A model generated the notes under the pieces. The model was not told the origin of the DNA, made no database searches, and saw only the letters and a list, made by a program, of their open reading frames with translations. Made by a program: the position numbers and the translations under genes. DNA of 64,000 nucleotides from an uncultured Bacteroidales bacterium (lineage in GTDB: Bacteria; Bacteroidota; Bacteroidia; Bacteroidales; Marinilabiliaceae): the NCBI GenBank assembly GCA_934717675.1, contig CAKUYZ010000003.1, positions 1 to 64,000 of the forward strand, given 5' to 3'. This document shows, in pieces, positions 16,860-26,044 of the stretch (position 1 is the stretch's first letter; every line of letters starts with the position of its first letter).

Positions 16860-17375
16860 ATGAAACTTGTTAAGACCATCCTGACCGCGGCCGTCATTGC
16901 CGTCGCTTCCGTCTGCGTTGAGGCGCAAGACCTAAAGTTCGCCCACATAAACTCGCAAAAGTTCCTAGCCGAGCTGCCTGAGTTCGCGCAGGCGCAGCAG
17001 CAATTGCAAGATGAGGCCAAGAAGCTGGAGGACCAGATGACGGTGATGCAAAATGAGCTTCAGCAGAAATTTCAGGAGTATGCCAACAAACGCGACTCCC
17101 TGCCAGAACTCATCCGCGCCACCAAAGAGAAAGAGCTTCAAGACACTCAGGCGCGCATCCAGAGCTTCCAGCAGCTGGCGCAGCAGAGCCTTTCGCAGAA
17201 AGAGCAGCAGCTCATGGCTCCCATCTTGGACAAATATCAGAAGGCACTAGACGAGGTGGGGAAAGAGAACAAGTTCATCTATATCTTCGACACGACCTCG
17301 CAGGTGATCCTTTACACCTCGGAGCAGAGCATTGACGCCGCTCCCCTCGTAAAGGTCAAGATGACCGGCAAGTAA
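16860..17375 (+). CDS. OmpH/Skp family periplasmic chaperone, third of three
   Basis: 171 residues. Signal peptide ending near VEAQ, then LKFAHINSQKFLAELPEFAQ, a Gln-rich coiled coil (QAQQQLQDEAKKLEDQM) and the closing TSEQSIDAAPLVKVKM. It shares with the second copy the ELPE/SLPE opening, ELQD(T/M)QAR-like repeat and the IYIFD/E...S.SID/V ending, so these two look like a later duplication. A hairpin 47 bases downstream probably ends the cluster. Confidence 0.9.
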   Translation: MKLVKTILTAAVIAVASVCVEAQDLKFAHINSQKFLAELPEFAQAQQQLQDEAKKLEDQMTVMQNELQQKFQEYANKRDSLPELIRATKEKELQDTQARIQSFQQLAQQSLSQKEQQLMAPILDKYQKALDEVGKENKFIYIFDTTSQVILYTSEQSIDAAPLVKVKMTGK

Positions 17376-17421
17376 GCCGTCCACGGCATTTTTCATAACA
17401 AACCATCCGAGACGGGAGGCA

Positions 17422-17448
17422 AGGCGCGTCAGCTTGTGCGACGCGCCT
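17422..17448 (+). terminator. Hairpin after the skp cluster
   Basis: Perfect 9-bp stem AGGCGCGTC / GACGCGCCT with a 9-base loop, 47 bases past the third skp gene and 56 bases before the DUF4254 gene. No U tract follows, so termination is likely but not certain. Confidence 0.5.
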
Positions 17449-17503
17449 GGCCCCCGCCTCGCGACATATAAGAGCCATTCTTTCCCAACCAAAAGAGAAC
17501 ATT

Positions 17504-18109
17504 ATGGAGACAGAAACCTATTGGAGAGTGTTCAACGAGGCCATTAACGACTACCACAAGGCCGACAACGTGGACGCCCCGCTCCACAACCCATATCCCG
17601 CCAACGCCATTGAGCACCTCATGTATCGCAAAAACTGGATCGACACAGTGCAATGGCATCTTGAGGACATAATCCGCGACCCGCAGATTGACCCTGTCAA
17701 AGCTCTCTCCATAAAGAGGCGCATCGACGCCTCCAACCAAGAGCGCACCGACATGGTGGAGTATATCGACTCCTACTTCCTTGATAAGTATAAAGACGTG
17801 AAAGTCAACCCCGGGGCCCGCATCAACACAGAGAGTCCGGCGTGGGCCATTGACCGTCTCTCAATACTCGCCCTCAAGATTTACCATATGGGCGTTGAGG
17901 CCGCTCGCACCGACGCCGACAAGGCTCACAAAGAGGCTTGCGGTAAGAAACTGGCAGTCCTCAATGAGCAGCATGACGACTTGTCCTTGGCCATACAGCA
18001 GCTCTTGGCGGACATTGAGGCAGGAGAGAAATACATGAAGGTATACAAGCAGATGAAGATGTATAACGACCCGTCTCTCAACCCCATCCTCTACGCCAAC
18101 AAGAAATGA
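17504..18109 (+). CDS. DUF4254 domain protein
   Basis: 201 residues, full-length match to the DUF4254 pattern: an all-helical protein opening with TYWRVFNEAINDYHK, a central LMYRKNWIDTVQWHLED and ARINTESPAWAIDRLSIL, and a Lys-rich C-terminal helix. No signal peptide or membrane helix. The function is unknown, but the gene is regularly paired with a family 9 glycosyltransferase and here overlaps it by 4 bases (ATGA), so a role in surface glycan assembly is inferred from context. Confidence 0.85.
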   Translation: METETYWRVFNEAINDYHKADNVDAPLHNPYPANAIEHLMYRKNWIDTVQWHLEDIIRDPQIDPVKALSIKRRIDASNQERTDMVEYIDSYFLDKYKDVKVNPGARINTESPAWAIDRLSILALKIYHMGVEAARTDADKAHKEACGKKLAVLNEQHDDLSLAIQQLLADIEAGEKYMKVYKQMKMYNDPSLNPILYANKK

Positions 18110-19158
18110 GCCGCCGCATCCTCGTCATGCGCCTCACGGCGATGGGAGACGTGGCCATGACCGCGCCCATTGTGGCCTCTGTTTGCCAGGCCAACCCCGA
18201 TGCCGATGTCGATTTCCTCTCCACCCCGTTCTTTGAGCCTTTTTTTGAGAGGCTGCCCAACTTCCACTTCGTGGGAACGGACATCCGCAAGCAGAGGCAC
18301 GGTTTCGCGTCGCTTTTGCGTCTTTTCCGAGACTTGAGGAGCGGCAAGGCGCAAGGGCGAGACGAGGCCTGCAAATATGACTTGGTCATAGACCTGCATG
18401 ATGTGTTGCGCACCAAAGTCTTGAGGTCGCTCTTTCGCTTGGCTGGAGCTAAAGTCTTCACCATAGACAAGGGCAGGGCCGAGAAGCGCAGGCTTGTGAG
18501 TGGCAAAGAGCATAAGCAGCTGAGTCCCATGACGCTGAGGTATGCCGACGTCTTCAAAAGAGCCGGTCTGGTGGTGCCCGATGGGCTGCGCCTGAGGCCC
18601 AAAGAGGCGTTGCCTGGCTGCTGCAACGGATTGGTAAAAGGGGCGGACGTGTGGATTGGCGTGTCACCATTCGCTCAGCACGCGGGCAAGATGTACCCGT
18701 TGGAACGTATGTCCCGTGTGCTAGATTTGCTCTTGGCGAGACCTGGGGTCAGAGTATTCCTTTTTGGTGGCGGAGCCGCCGAAAAGGCTAAGGCGGAGGC
18801 TTTGGCTGCAGGCCGCGATGGTTGCAGTGTCATGATTGGGCGTATGAAGTTGGCCGAGGAGATGGCTTTGATGTCTAACCTAGATGTCATGCTCTCCATG
18901 GACTCGTCCGCCATGCACGTCTGCTCGCTCTATGGCGTCAGAGTGGTCTCCATATGGGGCGCGACTCACCCGTTCGCCGGTTTCTTGGGCAATGGCCAGA
19001 GAATGAGCGACTGTGTGCAATGCGCCAGCTTGAGTTGCCGCCCTTGCTCCGTCTTCGGCAACAAACCTTGCCGTTTGGGAGACTATCGTTGCTTCGACAT
19101 TGAGCCGGAAGTCGTGGTGGACAGAGTTTTGAACCCTGCGGCTGACAAAATGTCATAA
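18106..19158 (+). CDS. Glycosyltransferase family 9 (heptosyltransferase-like)
   Basis: 350 residues. The GT9 layout is visible: N-terminal Rossmann fold starting RILVMRLTAMGDVAMTAPI, a mid-protein ISPFAQHAGKMYPLER-like segment and the C-terminal donor-site region MDSSAMHVCSLYGVRVVSIW plus GATHPFAGF. Family members transfer heptose or related sugars onto LPS core at the inner face of the cytoplasmic membrane; the sugar here is unknown. Near the C-terminus there are five cysteines (CVQCASLSCRPC, NKPCRLGDYRC), a feature seen in Bacteroidota members. Start overlaps the DUF4254 stop. Confidence 0.88.
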   Translation: MSRRILVMRLTAMGDVAMTAPIVASVCQANPDADVDFLSTPFFEPFFERLPNFHFVGTDIRKQRHGFASLLRLFRDLRSGKAQGRDEACKYDLVIDLHDVLRTKVLRSLFRLAGAKVFTIDKGRAEKRRLVSGKEHKQLSPMTLRYADVFKRAGLVVPDGLRLRPKEALPGCCNGLVKGADVWIGVSPFAQHAGKMYPLERMSRVLDLLLARPGVRVFLFGGGAAEKAKAEALAAGRDGCSVMIGRMKLAEEMALMSNLDVMLSMDSSAMHVCSLYGVRVVSIWGATHPFAGFLGNGQRMSDCVQCASLSCRPCSVFGNKPCRLGDYRCFDIEPEVVVDRVLNPAADKMS

Positions 19159-19223
19159 ACAGAACGTTTGGCAAGGCTTTTGCCCCGCCATTCCCCATAA
19201 ACCATTAAACAGATTAGAGACTT

Positions 19224-19919
19224 ATGATGCTTTGGGTCATTTTTGGAGCTTTCGCCATCTTGAGCTGGGTTGTCAGCAGCAGGCTCAAGAGCAAGTTCAA
19301 GAAATATAGCCAGATTCCTCTGCCGCTGTCGGGCGCCGAGATTGCCGCGAGGATGCTTCGAGACAACGGCGTGAACGACGTGACGATACGCCCCGTTGAC
19401 GGCACTTTGACCGATTTCTATAACCCGGCGGACAAGACCGTCAACCTCAGCTCCGATGTCTACGCCTCCCGCACCGTGGCCGCCGCCGCTGTGGCCGCTC
19501 ACGAGACGGGTCATGCCTTGCAGCACGCGCAGGGCTATAAGGCCATGGCGCTCCGCACCGCACTGGTGCCGCTCCAAAACGTGTCTGCCACCATCCTCAA
19601 CGTCATCTTCATTGGCATGTTCGCCTTTGCGTTCATCATGCCAAACCTTATGCCTTACACCCTAGCCCTGAAGATCATCATCGGGTGCTATGCCGTCTTC
19701 ACTCTCTTCTCTTTCGTCACGCTCGGCGTGGAGATCGACGCAAGCCGCAGGGCCGTCAACTGGCTCACGGAGAGTGGCATAGTGGCTGCTGGCGAGACCC
19801 GGGACGGGGCCGTGGACGCTCTCAAATGGGCAGCCTATACCTACCTTGTGGCCGCGCTCTCTTCGCTCGCCACGCTCCTCTACTACGTCCTCCAGCTGGT
19901 TGGCTCTGACAGGGACTAG
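19224..19919 (+). CDS. YugP-type membrane zinc metallopeptidase
   Basis: 231 residues. The zinc motif HETGH is at 93-97, followed by ALQHAQGY; a third ligand candidate is Glu in LGVEIDASRRAVNWL. Hydrophobic helices lie at about 3-19, 120-140 and 145-165, with another near the C-terminus. This is the neutral zinc metallopeptidase 2 family (B. subtilis YugP); substrates are unknown. It stands alone between the glycosyltransferase and greA. Confidence 0.88.
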   Translation: MMLWVIFGAFAILSWVVSSRLKSKFKKYSQIPLPLSGAEIAARMLRDNGVNDVTIRPVDGTLTDFYNPADKTVNLSSDVYASRTVAAAAVAAHETGHALQHAQGYKAMALRTALVPLQNVSATILNVIFIGMFAFAFIMPNLMPYTLALKIIIGCYAVFTLFSFVTLGVEIDASRRAVNWLTESGIVAAGETRDGAVDALKWAAYTYLVAALSSLATLLYYVLQLVGSDRD

Positions 19920-19939
19920 CCCCGCACAAAACTCAAATT

Positions 19940-19971
19940 TTTGATTCGAAAGAAAAAATGTTGTAACTTTG
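19940..19971 (+). promoter_or_regulatory. Full-consensus promoter of greA
   Basis: TTTG (19940-19943), 20-base spacer, TAACTTTG (19964-19971). Transcription from about 19978 would give a leader of nearly 180 bases. Confidence 0.75.
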
Positions 19972-20074
19972 CATTGCCTGAAGAAATGAGACGGGCAGTG
20001 TGGGCAAAGCCTTGAAGCTTCGCTCGCCTGCTGGCCAAAGCAAAGAAACACAAATAAATAACCATATAGAAGGT

Positions 20075-20113
20075 GAGGATCCTGAGATTCTGGTTTCAGG
20101 ATTCTCTTCTTTT
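20075..20113 (+). terminator. Terminator-like hairpin inside the greA leader
   Basis: 11-bp stem (20075-20085 with 20096-20106, one G-U pair), 10-base loop, then TTCTTTT. It lies between the greA promoter and start codon with no gene before it, so it would act as an attenuator or create a short leader RNA. Confidence 0.65.
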
Positions 20114-20155
20114 ATACGTTTCACTAACGAAATACAAATTAAGGAGGAGACAACT

Positions 20156-20641
20156 ATGTCATCTATCAACTACGTCACAGAAGCCGGCCTCAAGAAGATG
20201 AAAGACGAGCTGGCAGAGCTCGAGAGTGTTGAACGCCCAAAGGTCATCGCGGCCATCTCTGAGGCGCGTGACAAGGGCGACCTGTCAGAGAACGCCGAAT
20301 ACGACGCAGCCAAAGAGGCACAGGCCCACCTTGAGTCCAGGATCATGAAACTCAAGTCCACCATAGCCAACAGCCGCGTCATCGACGTCAGCAAGCTAGA
20401 CAACTCGTCTGTGCAGCTGCTCAGCCGCGTCACCATCCTCAACACCAAGACCAAGGCCAAGATGACCTACACCATTGTGCCCGAGACTGAGGGATCGGAT
20501 CTCAAGGCTGGCAAAATATCGCTCACCACGCCCATTGCCAAGGGTCTCTTGGGCAAGAAGGTGGGAGACAAGGCGGAAATCAAGGTTCCTGCTGGCCTCA
20601 TGACATTTGAGGTGCTGGACATAGCCCTCTCGGTCGAGTAA
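20156..20641 (+). CDS. greA: Transcription elongation factor GreA
   Basis: 161 residues. GreA enters the RNA polymerase secondary channel and stimulates cleavage of backtracked RNA. The coiled-coil tip carries the acidic pair Asp42 and Glu45 (GDLSENAEYD), and the C-terminal FKBP-like domain ends with AEIKVPAGLMTFEVL. The frame is open far upstream, but ATG at 20156 gives the family N-terminus and is preceded by a strong AAGGAGGA ribosome site (20141-20148), unusual in this phylum. The long leader carries a terminator-like hairpin. Confidence 0.95.
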   Translation: MSSINYVTEAGLKKMKDELAELESVERPKVIAAISEARDKGDLSENAEYDAAKEAQAHLESRIMKLKSTIANSRVIDVSKLDNSSVQLLSRVTILNTKTKAKMTYTIVPETEGSDLKAGKISLTTPIAKGLLGKKVGDKAEIKVPAGLMTFEVLDIALSVE

Positions 20642-20674
20642 TGCATATTGTTAACCACTAAAGACAGCCGAGCC

Positions 20675-21073
20675 ATGTCTACAATATTCACCAAGATAAT
20701 TAATGGCGAGATTCCGTCATACAAGGTGGCGGAAGACGAGGAGAATTATGCGTTCTTGGACATCAACCCGCTCGCCAATGGCCACACGCTGTGCGTCCCT
20801 AAGGTCGAGACGGATTACATCTTCGACCTCACTCCTGAGCGTATGGCAAGCCTCGCGCTCTTCGCGCAAAAAGTGGCCAAGGCCCAGAAAGCCGCTCTCG
20901 GCTGCAAGAGGGTGGGGGTGGCGGTGCTGGGCTTTGACGTGCCTCACGCCCACATCCACCTGGTGCCGATGGACAGCGAGGCCACGCTCAACTTCAAGAA
21001 TGAGCGCGTCCACCTCACCGAGAAAGAATTCGCCGAGACGGCTCAATTAATAGCCTCAAAGCTAGAGAAATAG
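20675..21073 (+). CDS. HIT family protein
   Basis: 132 residues from ATG at 20675. The histidine triad is HAHIHLVP near the C-terminus, with the family N-terminus TIFTKIINGEIP. HIT hydrolases cleave nucleoside phosphoramidates or AMP conjugates; the exact substrate is unknown. It follows greA by 33 bases and ends at a strong terminator, so greA and this gene form one short transcript. Confidence 0.93.
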   Translation: MSTIFTKIINGEIPSYKVAEDEENYAFLDINPLANGHTLCVPKVETDYIFDLTPERMASLALFAQKVAKAQKAALGCKRVGVAVLGFDVPHAHIHLVPMDSEATLNFKNERVHLTEKEFAETAQLIASKLEK

Positions 21074-21104
21074 CGGAGCGGCCTGACAGGCTTCTTCCCA
21101 CATG

Positions 21105-21136
21105 GGCCCCGCATCTGACCGATGCGGGGCCTTTTT
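21105..21136 (+). terminator. Rho-independent terminator after the HIT gene
   Basis: Perfect 11-bp stem GGCCCCGCATC / GATGCGGGGCC, 5-base loop, followed by TTTTT. Confidence 0.92.
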
Positions 21137-21155
21137 ATCTACCCGAAAAAAATTC

Positions 21156-21163
21156 TACCTTTG
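21156..21163 (+). promoter_or_regulatory. -7 promoter element of parE
   Basis: TACCTTTG, 56 bases before the parE ATG; TTTT sits at the expected -33 position. Confidence 0.65.
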
Positions 21164-21218
21164 CCCAAAGCCCACATCTGGAGGGCCTCCAACAACAGCG
21201 GAAGAACGACAACAACTA

Positions 21219-23132
21219 ATGAGCGAGCAAGAAGAAAAAGACATCAAGGCCGCGGCGGCTGAGTATGGCGAAGACAGCATCAAGACACTGGAGTGGCAGG
21301 AGCATATCCGCCGCCGCCCAGGCATGTATATTGGCAAACTGGGAGACGGCACCTACGCCGACGACGGCATATACGTGCTCATCAAAGAGGTGATTGACAA
21401 CTCAATAGATGAGTTTATGATGGGCTTCGGCAAGAGGATTGACGTTCTTCTCGCAGCCGACGGGTCGGTGAGCGTGCGTGACTTTGGCCGCGGCATCCCC
21501 TTGGGCTCGGTGGTGGACGTGGCCTCTAAGATGAACACTGGCGGAAAGTATGACAGTGCCGTCTTCCAAAAGTCCATAGGCCTCAACGGCGTGGGCATCA
21601 AGGCCGTCAATGCGCTATCCACGCGTTTCATCGTCTCCGCTTTCCGCGACGGGCAGGCCAAGGTGGTGGAGTTCTCGCGCGGCAAGGTGGTGAAGGAGCA
21701 TGATGTGGTGCCGACGCAAGAGAAAAACGGCACCAAGGTGGAGTTCTCCCCCGACCCCGAGATTTTCGAGAATTTCGCGTTCCGGGACGAGTTCATCGTC
21801 CAGATGCTAAAAAACTACTCCTACCTCAACAAGGGCCTGACGCTCACCTTCAACGGAGAGAAATTTCAAAGCCAGAACGGAGTGGTTGACCTGCTCCTGG
21901 ACAATATGACCGAGGAGGCCCTCTACCCCATCATCCACCTTGAGAAAGATGACCTGGAGATAGCCTTCACCCACTGCGACCACTATGGCGAGGAATACTA
22001 CACATTCGTCAACGGACAGCACACCACTCAGGGCGGCACGCATCTGCTGGCCTTTAAAGAGGCCATTGTAAAGACCTTGCGAGACTATTATGGCAAGAAC
22101 TACGATGTGGCCGACATCCGCTCCGGCCTCACCGCCGTCGTCTCCATCCGAATCCAGGAACCGGTCTTCGAGAGCCAGACCAAGACGAAGTTGGGAAGCA
22201 AGGACATGAGCCCCGATGGCGGGGTCTCCATCCGCAACTACGTGGGCGACTTTCTCTCCGAGCATCTCGACAACTACTTGCGCCGAAACCTCGACACGGC
22301 GGAGATAATAAACCGAAAGATTGTTGACAGCGAGAAGGAGCGCAAGGCCATCTCCGGAATCCAAAAAGAGGCCCGCGAGAAAGCCAAGAAGGCCAACCTC
22401 CATAACCGAAAGCTCCGCGACTGCACCATCCACCTGACCGATGCCGGCAACGCCCGGCGCGAGGAGACGTCTATCTTCATCACCGAGGGCGACTCGGCCT
22501 CCGGCTCCATAACCAAGAGCCGCGACGCCCACACGCAGGCCGTCTTCAGCCTCCGCGGCAAGCCACTCAACACGTTCGGGCTGAGGAGAGACACCATCTA
22601 CAAGAACGAGGAGTTTTTCCTCCTCCAGAGCGCCCTCAACATTGAAGACGGCATAGACGGCCTCCGGTACAACAAAGTCATCATTGCCACCGATGCCGAT
22701 GTTGACGGAATGCACATCCGACTGCTCATGATAACGTTCTTCCTCCAGTTCTTCCCAGAGGTCATCAAGAACGGGCACCTGTTCATACTTCAGACGCCGC
22801 TCTTCCGAGTGCGAAACAAGAAGAAGACCCTCTACTGCTATTCCGAGGAGGAGCGAGACAAGGCGGCTAAGCAGCTGGGCGCGCAGAGGGAGATAACCAG
22901 GTTTAAGGGTCTCGGGGAGATCAACTGGCAAGAGTTCAAGGAGTTCATCGGCCCCAGCATGAGGCTGGACACTGTCATGCTCAAAAGCTCCGACGCGGTT
23001 CACGACCTGCTGGAGTTCTATATGGGCAAAAACACGTCCAGCAGGCAAAACTTCATCATTGACAATCTCGTCATCGAGGAAGACTTGGTAGACAAAGACT
23101 TGCACATCTTGCAAGAGGAAGAGGCTGAGTAA
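21219..23132 (+). CDS. parE: DNA topoisomerase IV subunit B
   Basis: 637 residues from ATG at 21219; the promoter element at 21156-21163 rules out the longer open frame. The GHKL ATPase domain opens with [21 protein letters not shown] and [10 protein letters not shown]; the TOPRIM region has TEGDSASGS near 425 and the DxD motif DADVDGMHI near 500. With ParC it decatenates daughter chromosomes. The family in Bacteroidota is often labelled gyrase/topo IV B; the length and the adjacent parC favour topo IV. parC starts 56 bases downstream. Confidence 0.93.
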   Translation: MSEQEEKDIKAAAAEYGEDSIKTLEWQEHIRRRPGMYIGKLGDGTYADDGIYVLIKEVIDNSIDEFMMGFGKRIDVLLAADGSVSVRDFGRGIPLGSVVDVASKMNTGGKYDSAVFQKSIGLNGVGIKAVNALSTRFIVSAFRDGQAKVVEFSRGKVVKEHDVVPTQEKNGTKVEFSPDPEIFENFAFRDEFIVQMLKNYSYLNKGLTLTFNGEKFQSQNGVVDLLLDNMTEEALYPIIHLEKDDLEIAFTHCDHYGEEYYTFVNGQHTTQGGTHLLAFKEAIVKTLRDYYGKNYDVADIRSGLTAVVSIRIQEPVFESQTKTKLGSKDMSPDGGVSIRNYVGDFLSEHLDNYLRRNLDTAEIINRKIVDSEKERKAISGIQKEAREKAKKANLHNRKLRDCTIHLTDAGNARREETSIFITEGDSASGSITKSRDAHTQAVFSLRGKPLNTFGLRRDTIYKNEEFFLLQSALNIEDGIDGLRYNKVIIATDADVDGMHIRLLMITFFLQFFPEVIKNGHLFILQTPLFRVRNKKKTLYCYSEEERDKAAKQLGAQREITRFKGLGEINWQEFKEFIGPSMRLDTVMLKSSDAVHDLLEFYMGKNTSSRQNFIIDNLVIEEDLVDKDLHILQEEEAE

Positions 23133-23135
23133 CAT

Positions 23136-23156
23136 CGCCCTGCGCAGGGCAGGGCG
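23136..23156 (+). other. Hairpin between parE and parC
   Basis: CGCCCTGC (23136-23143) can pair with GCAGGGCG (23149-23156). No U tract; it may shape mRNA stability between the two cistrons. Confidence 0.35.
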
Positions 23157-23188
23157 AGAGAGGCAATCACCAACAACAAACATATCTC

Positions 23189-25870
23189 ATGAGCGACGAC
23201 ACAAAAGACGACGACATCATACAAGACCAAGACCCGCAGGCCGACGACGCGGGCCAAGACGGCGCACTCCCCGCTGACGACGGCGGCAACGCCCCGGCTT
23301 GGGACTCCGAGGCCGTCAAGAAGAGCCACCTCCACGGCATGTACAGGTCGTGGTTTCTCGACTACGCCTCCTACGTAATCTTGGAGCGCGCCGTGCCGCA
23401 CATCGATGACGGCCTGAAGCCCGTGCAACGGCGCATCTTGCACACCATGAGCCGGCTGGAGGATGGCAGGTTCAACAAAGTGGCCAACATTGTGGGCGCC
23501 ACCATGTCTTTCCACCCTCACGGCGACGCATCCATAGGCGACGCCTTGGTGCAGTTGGGGCAGAAGGAGCTGCTCATTGACACGCAGGGCAACTGGGGCA
23601 ACATCATAACGGGAGACGGGGCCGCCGCCCCGCGATACATCGAGGCGCGCCTCACCAAGTTTGCCCAGGATGTGGTCTTCAACCCCAAGACCACCGTGTG
23701 GAAAGAGAGCTACGATGGCCGCAACGAGGAACCCGTGACCCTGCCCGTGAAGTTCCCGCTCCTGCTCGCGCAGGGAGTGGAGGGCATCGCCGTGGGGCTG
23801 GCCTCCAAGATATTGCCACACAACTTCAACGAGCTCATCGACGCTTCCGTGGCATATCTTGAGGGCAAGCCATTCACGCTCTATCCCGACTTCCCCACTG
23901 GTGGCAGCATAGACGTCTCGCGATACAATGACGGCCTCCGGGGCGGGGTGGTCCGCATACGCTCCAAAATTGAGAAACGAGACGCCCGAACTCTGGCCAT
24001 AACCGAGATACCGTATTCCAAGACCACATCGTCTGTCATAGAGTCCATCCTGAAGGTCAATGACAAGAAGATAAAAGTCAAGAAGATAGATGACAACACG
24101 GCAGACAATGCCGAGATCATCATCCACCTGCCTGCCGGCGCCTCGCCAGACAAGACCATCGACGCCCTCTACGCCTTCACGGATTGTGAGCTGTCCATCT
24201 CGCCAAACGCCTGCGTCATCATAGACCGCAAGCCGCACTTCCTTGGCGTGTCAGACATCTTGCGCCACAGCACCGAGCGCACGCGGGACCTGCTGGCCCA
24301 GGAGTTGCGAATCAAGCTAGACGAGCTGGCGCAGCAGTGGCACATCCTCTCGCTAGACAAGATATTCATTGAGGAGCGGATCTATAAGGACAAGGAGTTT
24401 GAAGACGCCGCCTCGACCGACGAGGCCGTGGCCCACATTGACGCCCGCCTCAAAGCCTATTTCGCCACGAACAGCGTCAAGCTGATGCGCGACGTGACCA
24501 CCGATGACATCCTCCACCTTCTTGAGATCAAGATGGCCCGCATCCTCAAGTTCAACACCGAGGCGGCCGAGCAGAGGCTCAAGGCTCTGGCCGAGGAGAT
24601 GGACAAGACGAGGGATGACCTGGAGCACATTGTGGACTACACGATAGCATATTTCCGCCGCCTCAAAAAACAATATGGCGCGGGCCACCCCCGCCTCACC
24701 GAGATACGCTCGTTTGACAACATTGAGGCCGCCAAGGTGGTGGAGCGCAACAAGAAGCTCTACATCAACCGCGAAGACGGATTCATGGGCTATGGACTCA
24801 AGAAAGGCGACTACGTGGCCGACTGCTCCGACCTCGACGACGTCATCATTTTCTACACTGACGGGCGCTACGTGGTCAAGAAGATTGACGAGAAAGTGGA
24901 CGTGGGCACTGGCGTCATGCACGTGGCCATATTCAAGAAAAACGACACGCGCACCGTCTACAACGCCGTGTATACCGATGGCGAGACGGGCATCACCTTC
25001 GCCAAGCGATTCAACGTCACGGGCATAACCCGCGACCGCGAGTATGACCTCACCAGCGGGGCCAAGGGGACCAAGTTGCGATATTTCAGCGCCAACGCCA
25101 ATGGCGAGGCCGAGGTGGTCAAGGTGTTGCTGAGGCCCAGAGCCAAGTTGCGAAATGTAGTGCTAGACTTCGACTTCGCCTCGTTGGCCATCAAGGGCAG
25201 GGCATCAAAGGGAAACGTGGTCACGAAAAACGAGGTGCACAAGGTGGTGCTGAAACGCAGGGGTGAGAGCACGCTCGGCGGACGGCAGATATGGTTTGAG
25301 CCAGAGACCCTGCGCCTCAATCCTGACGGGCGCGGCGAGCTGCTGGGTGAGTTTGGCCCAGAAGACAAGATTCTCGTAATAACCAAGGGCGGCGACGCCA
25401 TCACCACGGGCACGGGCTTTGAGCAACATTTTGATGACAACATTGAGCGCATCGAGAAGTTCGACCCCCACAAGGTCTGGACGGCCATATACGTTGACGG
25501 AGAGACGGGGCAGCACTACATCAAGAGGTTTAAACTGACGCCCACGGCCAAGCCCCTCAACTTCATAGGCGAGAACGCCAAGAGCCGCCTCGTGGCCCTC
25601 TCTGACGAGGATCATCCGCTCTTCTCCGTCACCTATGGCGGCGCGGACAAGTGGCGGCCTGCCGAGAGGATTGACGCCGCGGAGTTCATTGGCGAGAAAG
25701 GGGTCAAGGCCAAGGGCAAGCGCCTGGCCATATATGAGGTGGGCAAGGTGAAAGAGCTTGAGCCTCTCATCCCGACAGTCAGAACAGCCCCCGCGGCGGA
25801 CGACGCGGAAGACGGCCCCGACGATGCAGACACCGACGCTGACGATACGGAACAGCCGTCATTGTTCTAA
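23189..25870 (+). CDS. parC: DNA topoisomerase IV subunit A
   Basis: 893 residues. The DNA-cleavage Tyr is Tyr150 (GAAAPRYIEARLT), and HPHGDASIGDAL at 109-120 is the quinolone-contact helix. The winged-helix and tower domains follow, then a C-terminal region of about 350 residues with repeated strands (for example YTDGRYVVKKID, ITKGGDAITTGTGF). Both ends carry Asp-rich tails (residues 3-40 and the last 25), making the protein unusually acidic at its termini. Partner of ParE directly upstream. Confidence 0.93.
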   Translation: MSDDTKDDDIIQDQDPQADDAGQDGALPADDGGNAPAWDSEAVKKSHLHGMYRSWFLDYASYVILERAVPHIDDGLKPVQRRILHTMSRLEDGRFNKVANIVGATMSFHPHGDASIGDALVQLGQKELLIDTQGNWGNIITGDGAAAPRYIEARLTKFAQDVVFNPKTTVWKESYDGRNEEPVTLPVKFPLLLAQGVEGIAVGLASKILPHNFNELIDASVAYLEGKPFTLYPDFPTGGSIDVSRYNDGLRGGVVRIRSKIEKRDARTLAITEIPYSKTTSSVIESILKVNDKKIKVKKIDDNTADNAEIIIHLPAGASPDKTIDALYAFTDCELSISPNACVIIDRKPHFLGVSDILRHSTERTRDLLAQELRIKLDELAQQWHILSLDKIFIEERIYKDKEFEDAASTDEAVAHIDARLKAYFATNSVKLMRDVTTDDILHLLEIKMARILKFNTEAAEQRLKALAEEMDKTRDDLEHIVDYTIAYFRRLKKQYGAGHPRLTEIRSFDNIEAAKVVERNKKLYINREDGFMGYGLKKGDYVADCSDLDDVIIFYTDGRYVVKKIDEKVDVGTGVMHVAIFKKNDTRTVYNAVYTDGETGITFAKRFNVTGITRDREYDLTSGAKGTKLRYFSANANGEAEVVKVLLRPRAKLRNVVLDFDFASLAIKGRASKGNVVTKNEVHKVVLKRRGESTLGGRQIWFEPETLRLNPDGRGELLGEFGPEDKILVITKGGDAITTGTGFEQHFDDNIERIEKFDPHKVWTAIYVDGETGQHYIKRFKLTPTAKPLNFIGENAKSRLVALSDEDHPLFSVTYGGADKWRPAERIDAAEFIGEKGVKAKGKRLAIYEVGKVKELEPLIPTVRTAPAADDAEDGPDDADTDADDTEQPSLF

Positions 25871-25886
25871 ACGGAAACAGAGTTAC

Positions 25887-25931
25887 GAAGCGCACGTGGA
25901 CCTTGCGGGCCGCGTGCGCTTCCGCATTTTT
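25887..25931 (+). terminator. Terminator after parC
   Basis: 10-bp stem GAAGCGCACG / CGTGCGCTTC with a 16-base loop, then CGCATTTTT. Confidence 0.75.
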
Positions 25932-25969
25932 GCCACGTGCCCAAATTTGCCTCGCTCTAGCCGTTTCTC

Positions 25970-26001
25970 TTTGCGTTTTTTGTATGGTTTTTATAGCTTT
26001 G
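25970..26001 (+). promoter_or_regulatory. Full-consensus promoter of efp
   Basis: TTTG (25970-25973), 20-base spacer, TAGCTTTG (25994-26001); start codon 43 bases further. Confidence 0.75.
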
Positions 26002-26044
26002 CAAGCGATTTTGTAAACAATACTATTCAGAGCAAAACTAGGAT

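Noticed and set aside
19978..20155. N-terminal extension of GreA through the open leader
   Set aside because: The added residues are not GreA-like, the segment forms a terminator-like hairpin, and a strong ribosome site precedes the ATG at 20156.
21807..23183. 458-codon open frame antisense to parE
   Set aside because: Runs exactly opposite a conserved parE coding frame with no family motif; long antisense frames are expected at this GC content and codon use.
23018..24238. 406-codon open frame antisense to parE/parC
   Set aside because: Spans the parE-parC junction on the wrong strand; no signal, promoter or motif.
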